Shown here: piece by piece, positions 6,451 to 14,815 of the stretch
Layout: each line of letters opens with the position of its first letter
Position numbering within the stretch: position 1 is the stretch's first letter
Source: a virus
Direction: 5' to 3' (one strand)
Length of the DNA: 25,478 nucleotides
IMG/VR virus record: IMGVR_UViG_3300042301_001793
Span: 1-25,478 of that record
Position numbers and translations under genes: made by a program
The notes under the pieces: generated by a model
What the model was told of the DNA's origin: nothing
What the model saw: the letters and a program-made list of their open reading frames with translations, nothing else
The model's database searches: none

Positions 6451-9336
6451 ATGCCATATATCGTCGTTGAAAATTTCAAGGGAGGCCTTGATACGCGGCG
6501 GCATAAGCTGTCCTCAGCTCCCGGCACATTGACCGGCCTGGTCAACGCGCACGTCACGCGCGGGGGCGAGATCGAGAAGCGCAAGGCCTTTCACCTAACC
6601 TACACGCTACCGGCCGGGACGTTCGGCCTGGAGACGAGCTCTGGTTCTGTCTATGTGTTCGGTTCCCTGGACCTGGCTAGCCAGATGCCGGCCGGCGTGA
6701 TCTACCAGCGCCTGGTTTCCCCGGACGGCGCCGGCAACGCCATGACCGACGTCGTCTATTCGACGGTATACGGAGGCAAGCCGTTCGTAATAGCTCAGTA
6801 TGCGAACGGATTGAAATACCCGTTCTGGGATGGCGCCTACATCAAGGACTTCAGCTCCGGCATAGTCACGGCAGCCATGATGAACAACGCCGGCATCGCT
6901 GCGCACCTGGCTTCCGTGTTCTCCTACACTAACGACGAGAACCAGCCCTATTCGATCCAGGTGATCAATGGGAATAAGCTGCGAATAGTCGGCCCTCCTG
7001 GCGTCGCGTTTGAGGGGCGCATGATCAAGAATTCAAACCCGGCTACTGACGGAGTCATTGTCCAGGCTAAGACTGATCCAACCCCGGACAAAAAAGCCAA
7101 GGGATCTTTCGTCGTCTTAAACGGATCGGCTTCAACGTCAGCGACGATGAGCTACGCGCTGCGCCAGCACAACTACCCAGGGCTCCCGCCTACCATCGGC
7201 GTCTGGGTGGCCTATGCTGACGGGTCTGCGAAAGAGCTGCTTGGCTTCCCGGCGCCACTCCCTCCTCCGATCATCCGCACATGTTCAACGGTTGACGGAA
7301 GCCTTACTGTTACGACTGCAGACACTACCGGCATATCCGTTGGAATGACTGTAACAGGGAACGGCATACCGGATCTTGCCAAGGTGGCAGCGCTCTGGGA
7401 CGACGGGACCAATAAGGGCTTCACCCTTACTGCCGGACATGAGGCTACCGAGGATCAGACGGACGTTTCTATTACTCTGCGAGAGCCGGTGATTGCTACG
7501 ATCCAGGGGTTTGGCGCCTGGAGCATGGCCGGTGGTATCGGGGGGGACCCTGGTCAGCGCTACGCAGCTGCGTTCTCTACTTACGTCAACGCGAACAGCG
7601 GGAATACCGGCTACACGGCAAGCTATTGGCATGGCGGTGGAGGCTGGAACAAGTGGGATCCGGGCTCATGGACGCTTTACGCTCCTCTTTCAGACTACGA
7701 GAGCGCCAATAACAGATCCGTTTGGGTTGAGTTTACAGCCCAGCCAGGATACCCAGGATCAACCGGCGGCAACCCTGGTGATAATTTCTTTAGTTACGCT
7801 GCCGATACAATCATGCCCAGCCCCTACTACAGGGTCGGCGAGGACAGGTCCCAACCTACCGGAAGATGGATCATGAAAACAATGGGATACACCGGCGGCG
7901 TCCTGGCCGGCGGCACGTTCAATGGCATTAGCAGCGTGACGGTTGACGGCGTCGAGGTCCTTGGATCTCGCGTTCCCTGGGCTAACTCAAACAGCTCGCT
8001 GGCTCTTAACGTCGTTAACCAGATCAACACATTTTTATCGACGACTGAATACACGGCTTCCGTGTCGAACAATACGACGATTAATGTCGAGACTTTGCCT
8101 GGAACGGGAACCTCTGGGAATGGACGTAGTATTTCAGCTACGCCCGTCGGCTCTGTCACGTTGTCCGCGTTCTCGTCGTTCTCCGGAGGAACGAACCTTG
8201 TCCAGGCTGCCCCGCAGATCATGGAGTTCACGATCTCCGACACGTTCACGCCTGGAGATAAGTATTCGATCATCCTGGTAGACCCAGCTTCCCCCAACCA
8301 GCCATATCAGTTCGGCTTCAACCGCGTAGGTGGCGTCCAGCCCAATTTCTCTGCCACATACAAGGGCAAGGAATACCTGGCTGCCGGATCTACCCTATAC
8401 TTTTCCAAGCTCAACGACGCGACCAAGTGGGGTGTCTATGAGCTAGGATCCGGCTTTATCGACATGTCCAATAACTTTGGCGGCCGTGAGGACATTACCG
8501 GGTTTGGCGCCTACCAGGGCTTTGTGGCCGTCTTTACCCGGCGCAACTGCCAGCTCTGGTTCTTTGACCCTAACCCGGCTCAGAACGCCCAGAAGCAGAT
8601 CCTGGACAACACCGGCTGCCTGGCGCCTGGATCGGTCGCTGCGGTCGGCGCCGTCGATATGTTCTACCTGGCTGACAACGGGATCAGATCCCTGCGCGCC
8701 CGCGAAAACACCGACGCGGCCTACGCCAACGACATTGGTTCCCCGGTAGATCAGATGGTCATAGACCACATGCGGACCATGACTGAGGCCGACAAGTATA
8801 ACGCCAAGGCGATCATCGAGCCGGAGGACGGCCGGTATTGGCTGGCTCTTGGCTCCAGGCTGTTCGTCCTGTCCAGCTTTGCCGGGTCCGGTATCAATGC
8901 CTGGTCGGAATATGAGCCAGGCTTCCAGGTCCAGGAGCTCGCGTCCATGGAGAACAAGGTTTACGCGCGCAGCGCCGGTAACCAGATCTTTGTCTACGGT
9001 GGCTTATCCGGCGGCGTATACGACAGCAGCCCGGTCACGGTTGAGATGCCTTACCTGGACGCCAATAAGCCGGCCACGTTTAAATCGGTCAATGGCCTGG
9101 ACGTAACCGTCGAGGGCAAGTGGACGGTTTACATGGGCTTTGACTACACCAACCCCACCGCCAGAGACGAGATCGCGACCATGGAGCAGCCGACGTTCGC
9201 CCTGGGTCGCATCCCGGTGACCGGCTACGGAACCCATATCGGCCTTAAGCTCACCAGCTCAGCCCCAGGCTACGCCAAGCTTGCCAACGCGATCGTCCAT
9301 TACGACGACCAGCACTCCAAGCATGAAGCTGGTTAA
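6451..9336 (+). CDS. Large tail nozzle / stabilisation-type protein with embedded beta modules
   Basis: This 961-residue protein probably forms the tail tube or nozzle below the adaptor (role of T7 gp12 or P22 gp10). It opens with VENFKGGLDTRR and GGEIEKRKAF (residues 4-50), a start pattern familiar from podophage tail proteins. Residues about 283-345 form a Thr/Val/Gly-rich beta module with ISVGMTVTGNGIP. Residues about 485-583 form another, with SVTVDGVEVLGSRV and NGRSISATPVGSVT. Both resemble beta modules inserted in many virion proteins. The C-terminal third (about 590-961) returns to propeller-like strands (VFTRRNCQLWFFDP, RYWLALGSRLFVLSSF). GC falls to about 45% in parts of the second insert (7981-8100) against 58% in the sampled C-terminal line, consistent with domain insertion. 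It ends inside the next gene. Receptor-binding function is not evident. Confidence 0.72.
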   Translation: MPYIVVENFKGGLDTRRHKLSSAPGTLTGLVNAHVTRGGEIEKRKAFHLTYTLPAGTFGLETSSGSVYVFGSLDLASQMPAGVIYQRLVSPDGAGNAMTDVVYSTVYGGKPFVIAQYANGLKYPFWDGAYIKDFSSGIVTAAMMNNAGIAAHLASVFSYTNDENQPYSIQVINGNKLRIVGPPGVAFEGRMIKNSNPATDGVIVQAKTDPTPDKKAKGSFVVLNGSASTSATMSYALRQHNYPGLPPTIGVWVAYADGSAKELLGFPAPLPPPIIRTCSTVDGSLTVTTADTTGISVGMTVTGNGIPDLAKVAALWDDGTNKGFTLTAGHEATEDQTDVSITLREPVIATIQGFGAWSMAGGIGGDPGQRYAAAFSTYVNANSGNTGYTASYWHGGGGWNKWDPGSWTLYAPLSDYESANNRSVWVEFTAQPGYPGSTGGNPGDNFFSYAADTIMPSPYYRVGEDRSQPTGRWIMKTMGYTGGVLAGGTFNGISSVTVDGVEVLGSRVPWANSNSSLALNVVNQINTFLSTTEYTASVSNNTTINVETLPGTGTSGNGRSISATPVGSVTLSAFSSFSGGTNLVQAAPQIMEFTISDTFTPGDKYSIILVDPASPNQPYQFGFNRVGGVQPNFSATYKGKEYLAAGSTLYFSKLNDATKWGVYELGSGFIDMSNNFGGREDITGFGAYQGFVAVFTRRNCQLWFFDPNPAQNAQKQILDNTGCLAPGSVAAVGAVDMFYLADNGIRSLRARENTDAAYANDIGSPVDQMVIDHMRTMTEADKYNAKAIIEPEDGRYWLALGSRLFVLSSFAGSGINAWSEYEPGFQVQELASMENKVYARSAGNQIFVYGGLSGGVYDSSPVTVEMPYLDANKPATFKSVNGLDVTVEGKWTVYMGFDYTNPTARDEIATMEQPTFALGRIPVTGYGTHIGLKLTSSAPGYAKLANAIVHYDDQHSKHEAG

Positions 9337-9805
9337 TCTCAACGAGCCGGATCTGCTGTTCATCTGCGACAACATGCGAGAGCTCGACAAGCGCGAGATC
9401 TACGCGACGCGCTGGACAGACAACCCGGAGCACCTGGTCGATAGCGTCATGATCGTCCCGGAGCTTGGCTGGATAGCTAAGACAGACGCCGGCGTTCCGG
9501 TGGCTGCCATCGGCGTCGTTCCCATGTGGGACGGAGTATGGTCTGTATGGATGTTCGCGACCGACAAATGGCCGGAGGTTTCATTCGCCATGACTAAGTT
9601 CATCAAGCGCGCGCTGCCACAAGGCATGGCTGACGCCGGCATACACCGCGCTCAATGCTACTCCTCCGCGGATCATAACGTAGCTCATGCCTGGCTGCGC
9701 ATGCTTGGCGCCGACAAAGAGTCGGACATTAAGTCGTATGGAAAAAACGGTGAGGACTTCATTCTTTTCAGCTGGATAAAACAACCAGCCAAAACACACT
9801 CCTAA
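9323..9805 (+). CDS. Gp13-like GNAT-fold protein (internal virion protein A-like)
   Basis: From the ATG at 9323 the product is MKLVNLNEPDLLFICDNMRE..., 160 residues. It overlaps the end of the tail gene by 14 bases. An upstream in-frame ATG at 9281 would add a Ser/Thr-rich leader wholly inside the tail gene and is less likely. The layout is that of the T7 Gp13 family, a GNAT acetyltransferase-like fold: an N-terminal helix, a central GVWSVWMFATDKWPEVSF strand-helix, and a C-terminal HNVAHAWLRMLGAD followed by GEDFILFSW. A canonical acetyl-CoA loop (R/Q-x-x-G-x-G/A) is not obvious, so it may be structural rather than enzymatic. In T7, gp13 is needed for virion assembly although it is not a major component. 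Placement directly before candidate ejection proteins matches T7 gene order. Confidence 0.6.
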   Translation: MKLVNLNEPDLLFICDNMRELDKREIYATRWTDNPEHLVDSVMIVPELGWIAKTDAGVPVAAIGVVPMWDGVWSVWMFATDKWPEVSFAMTKFIKRALPQGMADAGIHRAQCYSSADHNVAHAWLRMLGADKESDIKSYGKNGEDFILFSWIKQPAKTHS

Positions 9806-9807
9806 CT

Positions 9808-10428
9808 ATGTGCGGATCATCTGGACCAGACTACGGCGCCATGGCCCGCGCCGACGAACAAGCTCGCCAGGCGCGCATTAAGGAAGGCATGGGCTCGATC
9901 GACACTACGTTCAAGCAGTTCGACGACAGTTATTTCAAGAGGCGCGAGGAGGCCTACATGGCCGACGCCAAGCCTAAGATCGCGGACCAACGCGACCAGG
10001 TAGAGAGTAACCTGGCGTTTAACCTGGCGCGATCCGGCCTTACTGACTCCAGCGAAAAGACACGCAACGTAGCAGAGATCGACCGGCAGACCGGCGCAGC
10101 TCGCGTTGAAGCCAGGAACAAGGCGCTTGAAGCCTCGCAGCTCGCGCGCAACCAGATCGAGAGCGAGCGATCTGATCTGATCGGCCAGCTCAACATGACC
10201 GGCGACGCTCAGACCGCAGCCCAAGGCGCTTTGTCTAGGGCGGCCATCCAGGCTAACCAACCGACGACGTCGGCGCTGGGCCAGCTGTTCTCTAACACGA
10301 CCGGGCTCCTGGGAGCTGCTAACCAGGCCGGCATGATGGACCGCAACGCTCAAGGCCTCCGCGCTTTTGGGTTTGAGAATTCAACACTAAGAGGCGGTTC
10401 CAACAAGGAACGCACCGTTTCAACCTAA
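9808..10428 (+). CDS. Probable internal virion protein, Met-Cys start
   Basis: This 206-residue protein begins MCGSSGPDYGAMARADEQ. Residues about 15-140 are rich in Arg, Glu, Ala and Gln and look almost wholly helical; the phrase FNLARSGLTDSSEKTRNVAE is of a kind seen in podophage proteins encoded just after the tail genes. Residues about 150-190 are Ala/Gly/Thr-rich (SALGQLFSNTTGLLGAANQA) and could form a membrane-seeking or packing helix. There is no signal peptide, so the cysteine at position 2 is not a lipobox. The start is two bases after the previous stop, and the stop TAA overlaps the next ATG by one base, implying coupled translation. Role in the internal core or ejection is inferred from location and composition. 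Confidence 0.6.
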   Translation: MCGSSGPDYGAMARADEQARQARIKEGMGSIDTTFKQFDDSYFKRREEAYMADAKPKIADQRDQVESNLAFNLARSGLTDSSEKTRNVAEIDRQTGAARVEARNKALEASQLARNQIESERSDLIGQLNMTGDAQTAAQGALSRAAIQANQPTTSALGQLFSNTTGLLGAANQAGMMDRNAQGLRAFGFENSTLRGGSNKERTVST

Positions 10429-11279
10429 TGTGCGAACCTACCACAATTGTCGCTATGTCGGCTATGGCAGCCGGGACGGCCGCGTCTGTAGCTGGCCAAA
10501 AGAAAGCGCAGCGCGCCATGGGCAACGCCCAGGCTGCCGAGAATATCCGTCAATCTAAGCTGCGCGATGAAGCTAACGCTCTGTTCTCCCAATCGCTTAA
10601 CGCGAACACGGCAAAAAGCCGGTCTGAAGCTGAAGCTGCTGCGACGACCAGGCGAACCGATGCTTACAAGGGCGACCTGGCTTCCGTAAAGAGGGCCGAG
10701 GTTGGATCTGCCTATGGCTCACAGGCCCCCCAGGTAGTAGCTGATGAGTCAGCTGCGCGCGGCGAGGCTGGCAAAATGAGCTCCGTTATCGACTCCAGGA
10801 ACAAGGCTGCCCTGGCTAGCTTTGGAGACGTTACTCAGTCTACCGCGGTCAAGAACGCCCGCGCCCGGTCTGAGATCGGAACCACGGCTGACTTTATGCG
10901 CGGATCTGCCAGCGCCTTGGGCGCCGAAATGGACTACGCCAGCAAGGCCGGCGATAAACTTAAGACTATTGGGGACATTCTTCAGAAGGTCGGTATGGTC
11001 GCCGGCGCTTACGCGGCAGCAACGCCGTTAGCGGCAACCAGCAACGCGGTAACATTGACCGGCGCTTCCGGCGCCCAGGCTGCTGCAGGAGGTCTGGCTG
11101 CCGGCAAGGCAGCTGCTGCCGGCGCCACCAAGACCCTGGCTGCTAAAACCGCGGCAGCTACGGCAGCCCCAGGCTTAAGCGCAGCTCCATTGAGCGCCAT
11201 GCCTGGTTGGAACCTAACTCTGCCGACCTGGCAGCAGAAGGCCTTAACCACGGCCACCCGGTCTTTTACAGGCCTATAA
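10428..11279 (+). CDS. Internal virion protein B-like (T7 gp14-type) protein
   Basis: This 283-residue product begins MCEPTTIVAMSAMAAGTAAS, a short Met-Cys start followed by a hydrophobic small-residue helix. This resembles T7 gp14, an ejection protein found in the host outer membrane after infection. Residues about 20-180 are polar and helical (AENIRQSKLRDEANALFSQS; many Ala, Arg, Glu). Residues about 185-260 are an Ala/Gly-rich stretch (AYAAATPLAATS, ASGAQAAAGGLAAGKAAAAG) able to insert in or pack against membrane. Its ATG overlaps the previous stop (TAATG). The family is suggested by layout and neighbours rather than by strong sequence identity. Confidence 0.6.
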   Translation: MCEPTTIVAMSAMAAGTAASVAGQKKAQRAMGNAQAAENIRQSKLRDEANALFSQSLNANTAKSRSEAEAAATTRRTDAYKGDLASVKRAEVGSAYGSQAPQVVADESAARGEAGKMSSVIDSRNKAALASFGDVTQSTAVKNARARSEIGTTADFMRGSASALGAEMDYASKAGDKLKTIGDILQKVGMVAGAYAAATPLAATSNAVTLTGASGAQAAAGGLAAGKAAAAGATKTLAAKTAAATAAPGLSAAPLSAMPGWNLTLPTWQQKALTTATRSFTGL

Positions 11280-11282
11280 ATT

Positions 11283-12461
11283 ATGGCAGACTATTCTGGA
11301 TACGCACCAAGACAGCAGCGCCAGCCCCAGGATCCCTGGGCTGAGGGCGCCCTTGGCATGGCCAAGCTGTTTATGCCGGACCAGGAGACGCAGCTGGCTG
11401 CGCGCCGGTTTCAGCAAAACGAAGATCTTTTTCAAGCCCGGCTCTTGGACGCTGGAGCTGCTCGTGAAACCGCAGCGACCAGGGACGAATACGAAAAAAA
11501 GCGCCTAGCTCAGATCGACGAGCACAAGCTCCTCCATGAGGAACGCGGTCGGATCCTGGCTCGCGCAGCCAAGCAGAACCGGGACCTTACCCGCGCTGAG
11601 GCAGCCCGGCTTGCGGCGATCAACGGAACGATCCGAGGAACGGTAAGCCCTACTGAGGTTTCCGGGTTCTTTGCCTTGCCAGAGGCCACAAAGCGGGCCC
11701 AAGCCAAGGCTGCTGCCGGCGAACAAGAAAAAGCCACCAAGGCCACCCAGGACGCCCTAGCTGAAAAGGCCAAGGTTGAGGCAAGGCGCAGCGATGAGTT
11801 CAAGGGGCTGCACGGAGAGCACAGCAAGCGCATAGATACGGTTCGGCTTAAGAATAACATCCAGAACATGTTTAACAACACGGCTTACGCCAGGAGTGCA
11901 GGCTTTAAGCTTACCGACGAAGCCGCCGACGCCATAGCCGCCGCCGGCGCCGACCTTGGTTATACTGAAGCCGAGATGATCGACGCGGCTAGATCTCTGT
12001 TGTTGAAGATGGACACGGACACTACCGGCGCGCGTGTGCCTATTGTGGGAGCGACGGGCGATCAAGTTAGGTTCCAGGGCATAAGAAAATATAGCGAAGA
12101 ACAGATCGCCGCCATGAAACGAGATTTTAGAGGGGACGATGCTGCCTGGGCTGCTGAAGCGAAAAAATATAGATCTCTCGTTAACCTTAGTGATGCCGAT
12201 ATGACCACCCTTACGGGACTCACCAGGGACCCCAAGGTCCTCCGAGTCCGTGGGACGCCGGCGTTTATTCGCGCGTTCGCCATCAAGAACCCAGGCAAAA
12301 AGATCCTATTCTTGAACACCGAGACAGGTCAGTATGGCGGTGGCATCTCGTCTCAGCTTAGAGCGCCGGCAGATCAGCCAGAGCCAGAATATCAAAACCC
12401 GGAAGAAAGTGATGCCAATTTTGAGGGTGGCAGGGTTCTGCTTGATTGGGAGGATCAATAA
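11283..12461 (+). CDS. Putative virion-internal / ejection protein, unrecognised
   Basis: I do not recognise this 392-residue family. The start MADYSGYAPRQQRQPQDPW is followed by a long charged helical region (about 35-180) rich in Ala, Arg, Glu and Lys with coiled-coil character (AATRDEYEKKRLAQIDEHK, KAAAGEQEKATKATQDALAE). The central part (about 195-245) contains a helical AADAIAAAGADLGYTEAEMID. The C-terminal 100 residues look globular and end in an acidic tail. No catalytic motif or signal peptide is visible. It sits three bases after the gp14-like gene and six before the 761-residue gene, the place of the larger ejection proteins (gp15/gp16) in T7-like order. Confidence 0.55.
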   Translation: MADYSGYAPRQQRQPQDPWAEGALGMAKLFMPDQETQLAARRFQQNEDLFQARLLDAGAARETAATRDEYEKKRLAQIDEHKLLHEERGRILARAAKQNRDLTRAEAARLAAINGTIRGTVSPTEVSGFFALPEATKRAQAKAAAGEQEKATKATQDALAEKAKVEARRSDEFKGLHGEHSKRIDTVRLKNNIQNMFNNTAYARSAGFKLTDEAADAIAAAGADLGYTEAEMIDAARSLLLKMDTDTTGARVPIVGATGDQVRFQGIRKYSEEQIAAMKRDFRGDDAAWAAEAKKYRSLVNLSDADMTTLTGLTRDPKVLRVRGTPAFIRAFAIKNPGKKILFLNTETGQYGGGISSQLRAPADQPEPEYQNPEESDANFEGGRVLLDWEDQ

Positions 12462-12467
12462 TCAGTC

Positions 12468-14753
12468 ATGGCAAACATGTTGCCTGGTGATAGTTTCTGG
12501 GACGCTGATCAAAAACTTAAGCCTAATATAAATCTGGAGAACGGTGAAGCGGGTCAGCTCTTTCACCTGGGCAGGGGCCCTACCGTAAACCCAAATCCTA
12601 AGCTGGAAGGCGCTACCGCCGTTGGGACTGTTTATCTGCCGCCAGGCAAAATCGTTGACATGTTTAAAGGTATGGGGCGTCTGCCCAACAGGCAGGAGTT
12701 TAAGACGTTTGCCGGCGGCGCCGGCTGGAAGGAAGGAGCTGACTACCGTTTCTTGCCCTATGAATTGCCAACCGGAGTCCAGGCTGCTGACCGAAACCCT
12801 CCTGTAAGCGATGGCCGAGCTATGTGGAATGGTCTAGTTAGGGGCGGCACTAACCTGTTGTTTGGATATGAGTCCGGACAAATCCGCGACACTATGGTTG
12901 ATAGCCAGGTAACCAAGGCAGCTTACGACAAGGGTGGCGCCGGTGACCGTGTCATGGATCTGACAGCTGCGCTTACTGAAGCCGGCAGAGAAGATCTAAT
13001 CGGCATGACTGAGGCTGATCTCCTGGCCATGGCTCCTACTATCAAGCGCAAGGGCATCCCCCCAGGCCTTATGCCGGCAGAGGAGAGGCGTGTCATGGGG
13101 CACCTGTATAAAAACCATGAATATGAAGAAAAAGACCGGGAAGATCCCACGTTCTTGGCAGATAGAGAAGCCCTTAGGGCAGCGATAGCCAAGGTTGATG
13201 CGCAGAAGAAATTTAACGAGAGAACCGAACAAGAGAGACGCGCCATACAACAGCTTGAAGGTGTGTTCACGCGCCCACCGATTACCCTGGGTGGGGGTCA
13301 TGTAAGTGGTGACCCTCGTCTAGATAACCCAGACAGCTTTCAAATGGCTAAGTGGGTAAAGTCTATGACTCCGGAACAACGTGCTGCCACGACGCCGGAA
13401 ATGGTTACTGCCAAAGGCAAGGAGATCCGGACGGCGCGCAGGGCCAAGGAGATCGTCGATGCGTTTACGGCTAAGGCAAAAACAGAACGGTTCCTTAATG
13501 ATTACAGGGGAACATCTAAAGCTAGTAAGCTCTACTCAGAGGACGACTCCGGATATGGTCGTGTTTGGGATGAGATGGGGATTGGGGCAGTCGGAGTTCT
13601 TCTTGCGGAGCAAGGCCTAGAGTCTGCTCCCAGCACAGTCGCAACCATGGCTGCTACTGCCGTAGCCGGCGCCTTGACCGGCGGTTCTGCTGTAGCCGGT
13701 GCGGTCGCCATGGGCAGCAGCACGACTGCCATGGGTATGGGCGGCAACTTTACGTCTGCGTTCGGGAAGTGGATCACGGAACAAGATCGGGAAATTGAGC
13801 TTGATCAGCTGGGCGACCCGGACAGCCAGAGCTTCAAGAGGCTTCTTGCCCTGGCTGAAAAAGATCCCGTCGCGTTCATGAGTCAGATGGATCAGATGAC
13901 GGCCGAGGGCGACAAGCGCGCTATTATCGAAGGTATCACCGCGGTAGCCCTAAACAAGCTGGGAGACATGGGAATGGATAAGATCGACGACATAGCACCG
14001 AAAGGCCTGTTTAAGGAGGGCTCTCCGCTTTGGGCCATGAGAGGGACAATCCGGCGCCCCAAGCAGCTAGCCGACGGTTTTTTCTGGAGAAAATCACTTG
14101 GTCCCAAGCTGGCAAACGCAGCCAAGAACACGGGATGGGAAGCCGTCGAAGAAGGCCTTACCGAGATCATAACGAGCATAGCCTCCGGCGAGGAGGTTGA
14201 CATGAAAACAGCCCTATCGTCGTTCCTGGTTGGCGGCATGATGGGCGGCACATCTAACTTTGTCGCCGGCGTCCAGAACGTAGACGATCCCATGGCTTTG
14301 CTGCGCGAGAAGGTTCTTAATAATGAGGTTGGTGTAGATGAGGTAGCGAAGCAAATCGCCAGGAACACCGGCATGCCGGTTAAGAACGCCAAGGCTGCGC
14401 TGGTCAGAGCCCATGAGGTCATGAAGCACTTTGATGAGCTTAAGAAAAAGCACCCTCCCTTTGATTGGCCTAGATTAAGAACGGAATTTTTGAAGGGCAT
14501 GGCTGATAGCGCCGGGACGTTGAAGAATTACGACGCAGACAGACAGCAGATCTACATGGCAGACGCCCGCGCGGCGCGCGCAGCCCTAGAGGAGGAGCTC
14601 AAGATCAATCGTCTTGAGGCCTTTAGGCCTGGCAAGGTTAAGCCAGACCCCAGGATTAAGGGGATTGGTGACTATCTGATGATCCAGAACAGCAACCCGG
14701 CGCCAGGCTACGACCCGGCACGGTATAACCCGCCGGGGCCAACAAGCCCTTAA
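12468..14753 (+). CDS. Putative large ejection protein with Gly/Ala hydrophobic segments
   Basis: This 761-residue protein starts MANMLPGDSFWDADQKLKPN. The first 170 residues look globular, residues about 180-350 are charged and helical, and residues about 386-427 form a Gly/Ala/Met-rich hydrophobic segment (STVATMAATAVAGALTGGSA and onward). A second such segment follows EEGLTEIITSIASG near 560-605 (SSFLVGGMMGGTSNFVAGV). Paired Gly/Ala hydrophobic helices separated by a charged region, followed by 'EEGLTE', recur in large phage ejection and polyvalent proteins and suggest membrane insertion or channel formation after ejection. I see no lytic transglycosylase catalytic signature. A GGGAGG lies 14 bases ahead of the ATG, the nearest thing to a ribosome site among these genes. 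The next gene is the giant polyvalent protein. Confidence 0.55.
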   Translation: MANMLPGDSFWDADQKLKPNINLENGEAGQLFHLGRGPTVNPNPKLEGATAVGTVYLPPGKIVDMFKGMGRLPNRQEFKTFAGGAGWKEGADYRFLPYELPTGVQAADRNPPVSDGRAMWNGLVRGGTNLLFGYESGQIRDTMVDSQVTKAAYDKGGAGDRVMDLTAALTEAGREDLIGMTEADLLAMAPTIKRKGIPPGLMPAEERRVMGHLYKNHEYEEKDREDPTFLADREALRAAIAKVDAQKKFNERTEQERRAIQQLEGVFTRPPITLGGGHVSGDPRLDNPDSFQMAKWVKSMTPEQRAATTPEMVTAKGKEIRTARRAKEIVDAFTAKAKTERFLNDYRGTSKASKLYSEDDSGYGRVWDEMGIGAVGVLLAEQGLESAPSTVATMAATAVAGALTGGSAVAGAVAMGSSTTAMGMGGNFTSAFGKWITEQDREIELDQLGDPDSQSFKRLLALAEKDPVAFMSQMDQMTAEGDKRAIIEGITAVALNKLGDMGMDKIDDIAPKGLFKEGSPLWAMRGTIRRPKQLADGFFWRKSLGPKLANAAKNTGWEAVEEGLTEIITSIASGEEVDMKTALSSFLVGGMMGGTSNFVAGVQNVDDPMALLREKVLNNEVGVDEVAKQIARNTGMPVKNAKAALVRAHEVMKHFDELKKKHPPFDWPRLRTEFLKGMADSAGTLKNYDADRQQIYMADARAARAALEEELKINRLEAFRPGKVKPDPRIKGIGDYLMIQNSNPAPGYDPARYNPPGPTSP

Positions 14754-14815
14754 CCCCCAAAAAGTAGACCTTAAACTTGTTGAACATCAGCACCTAAAAA
14801 CGAAGATCCAAAACC
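14754..14815 (+). promoter_or_regulatory. A-rich leader of the giant gene (no recognised promoter)
   Basis: This 62-base gap is the second-largest in the window. It holds short A runs and an in-frame TAA at 14795, which makes the ATG at 14816 the first possible start of the giant frame. I see no convincing sigma70 boxes, terminator stem or Shine-Dalgarno sequence beyond a weak GAAG. Confidence 0.3.

Noticed and set aside
9281-9322. Upstream ATG extending the Gp13-like protein
   Set aside because: It would add a Ser/Thr-rich 14-residue leader lying entirely inside the tail gene. MKLVNLNEPD at 9323 is a typical family start.
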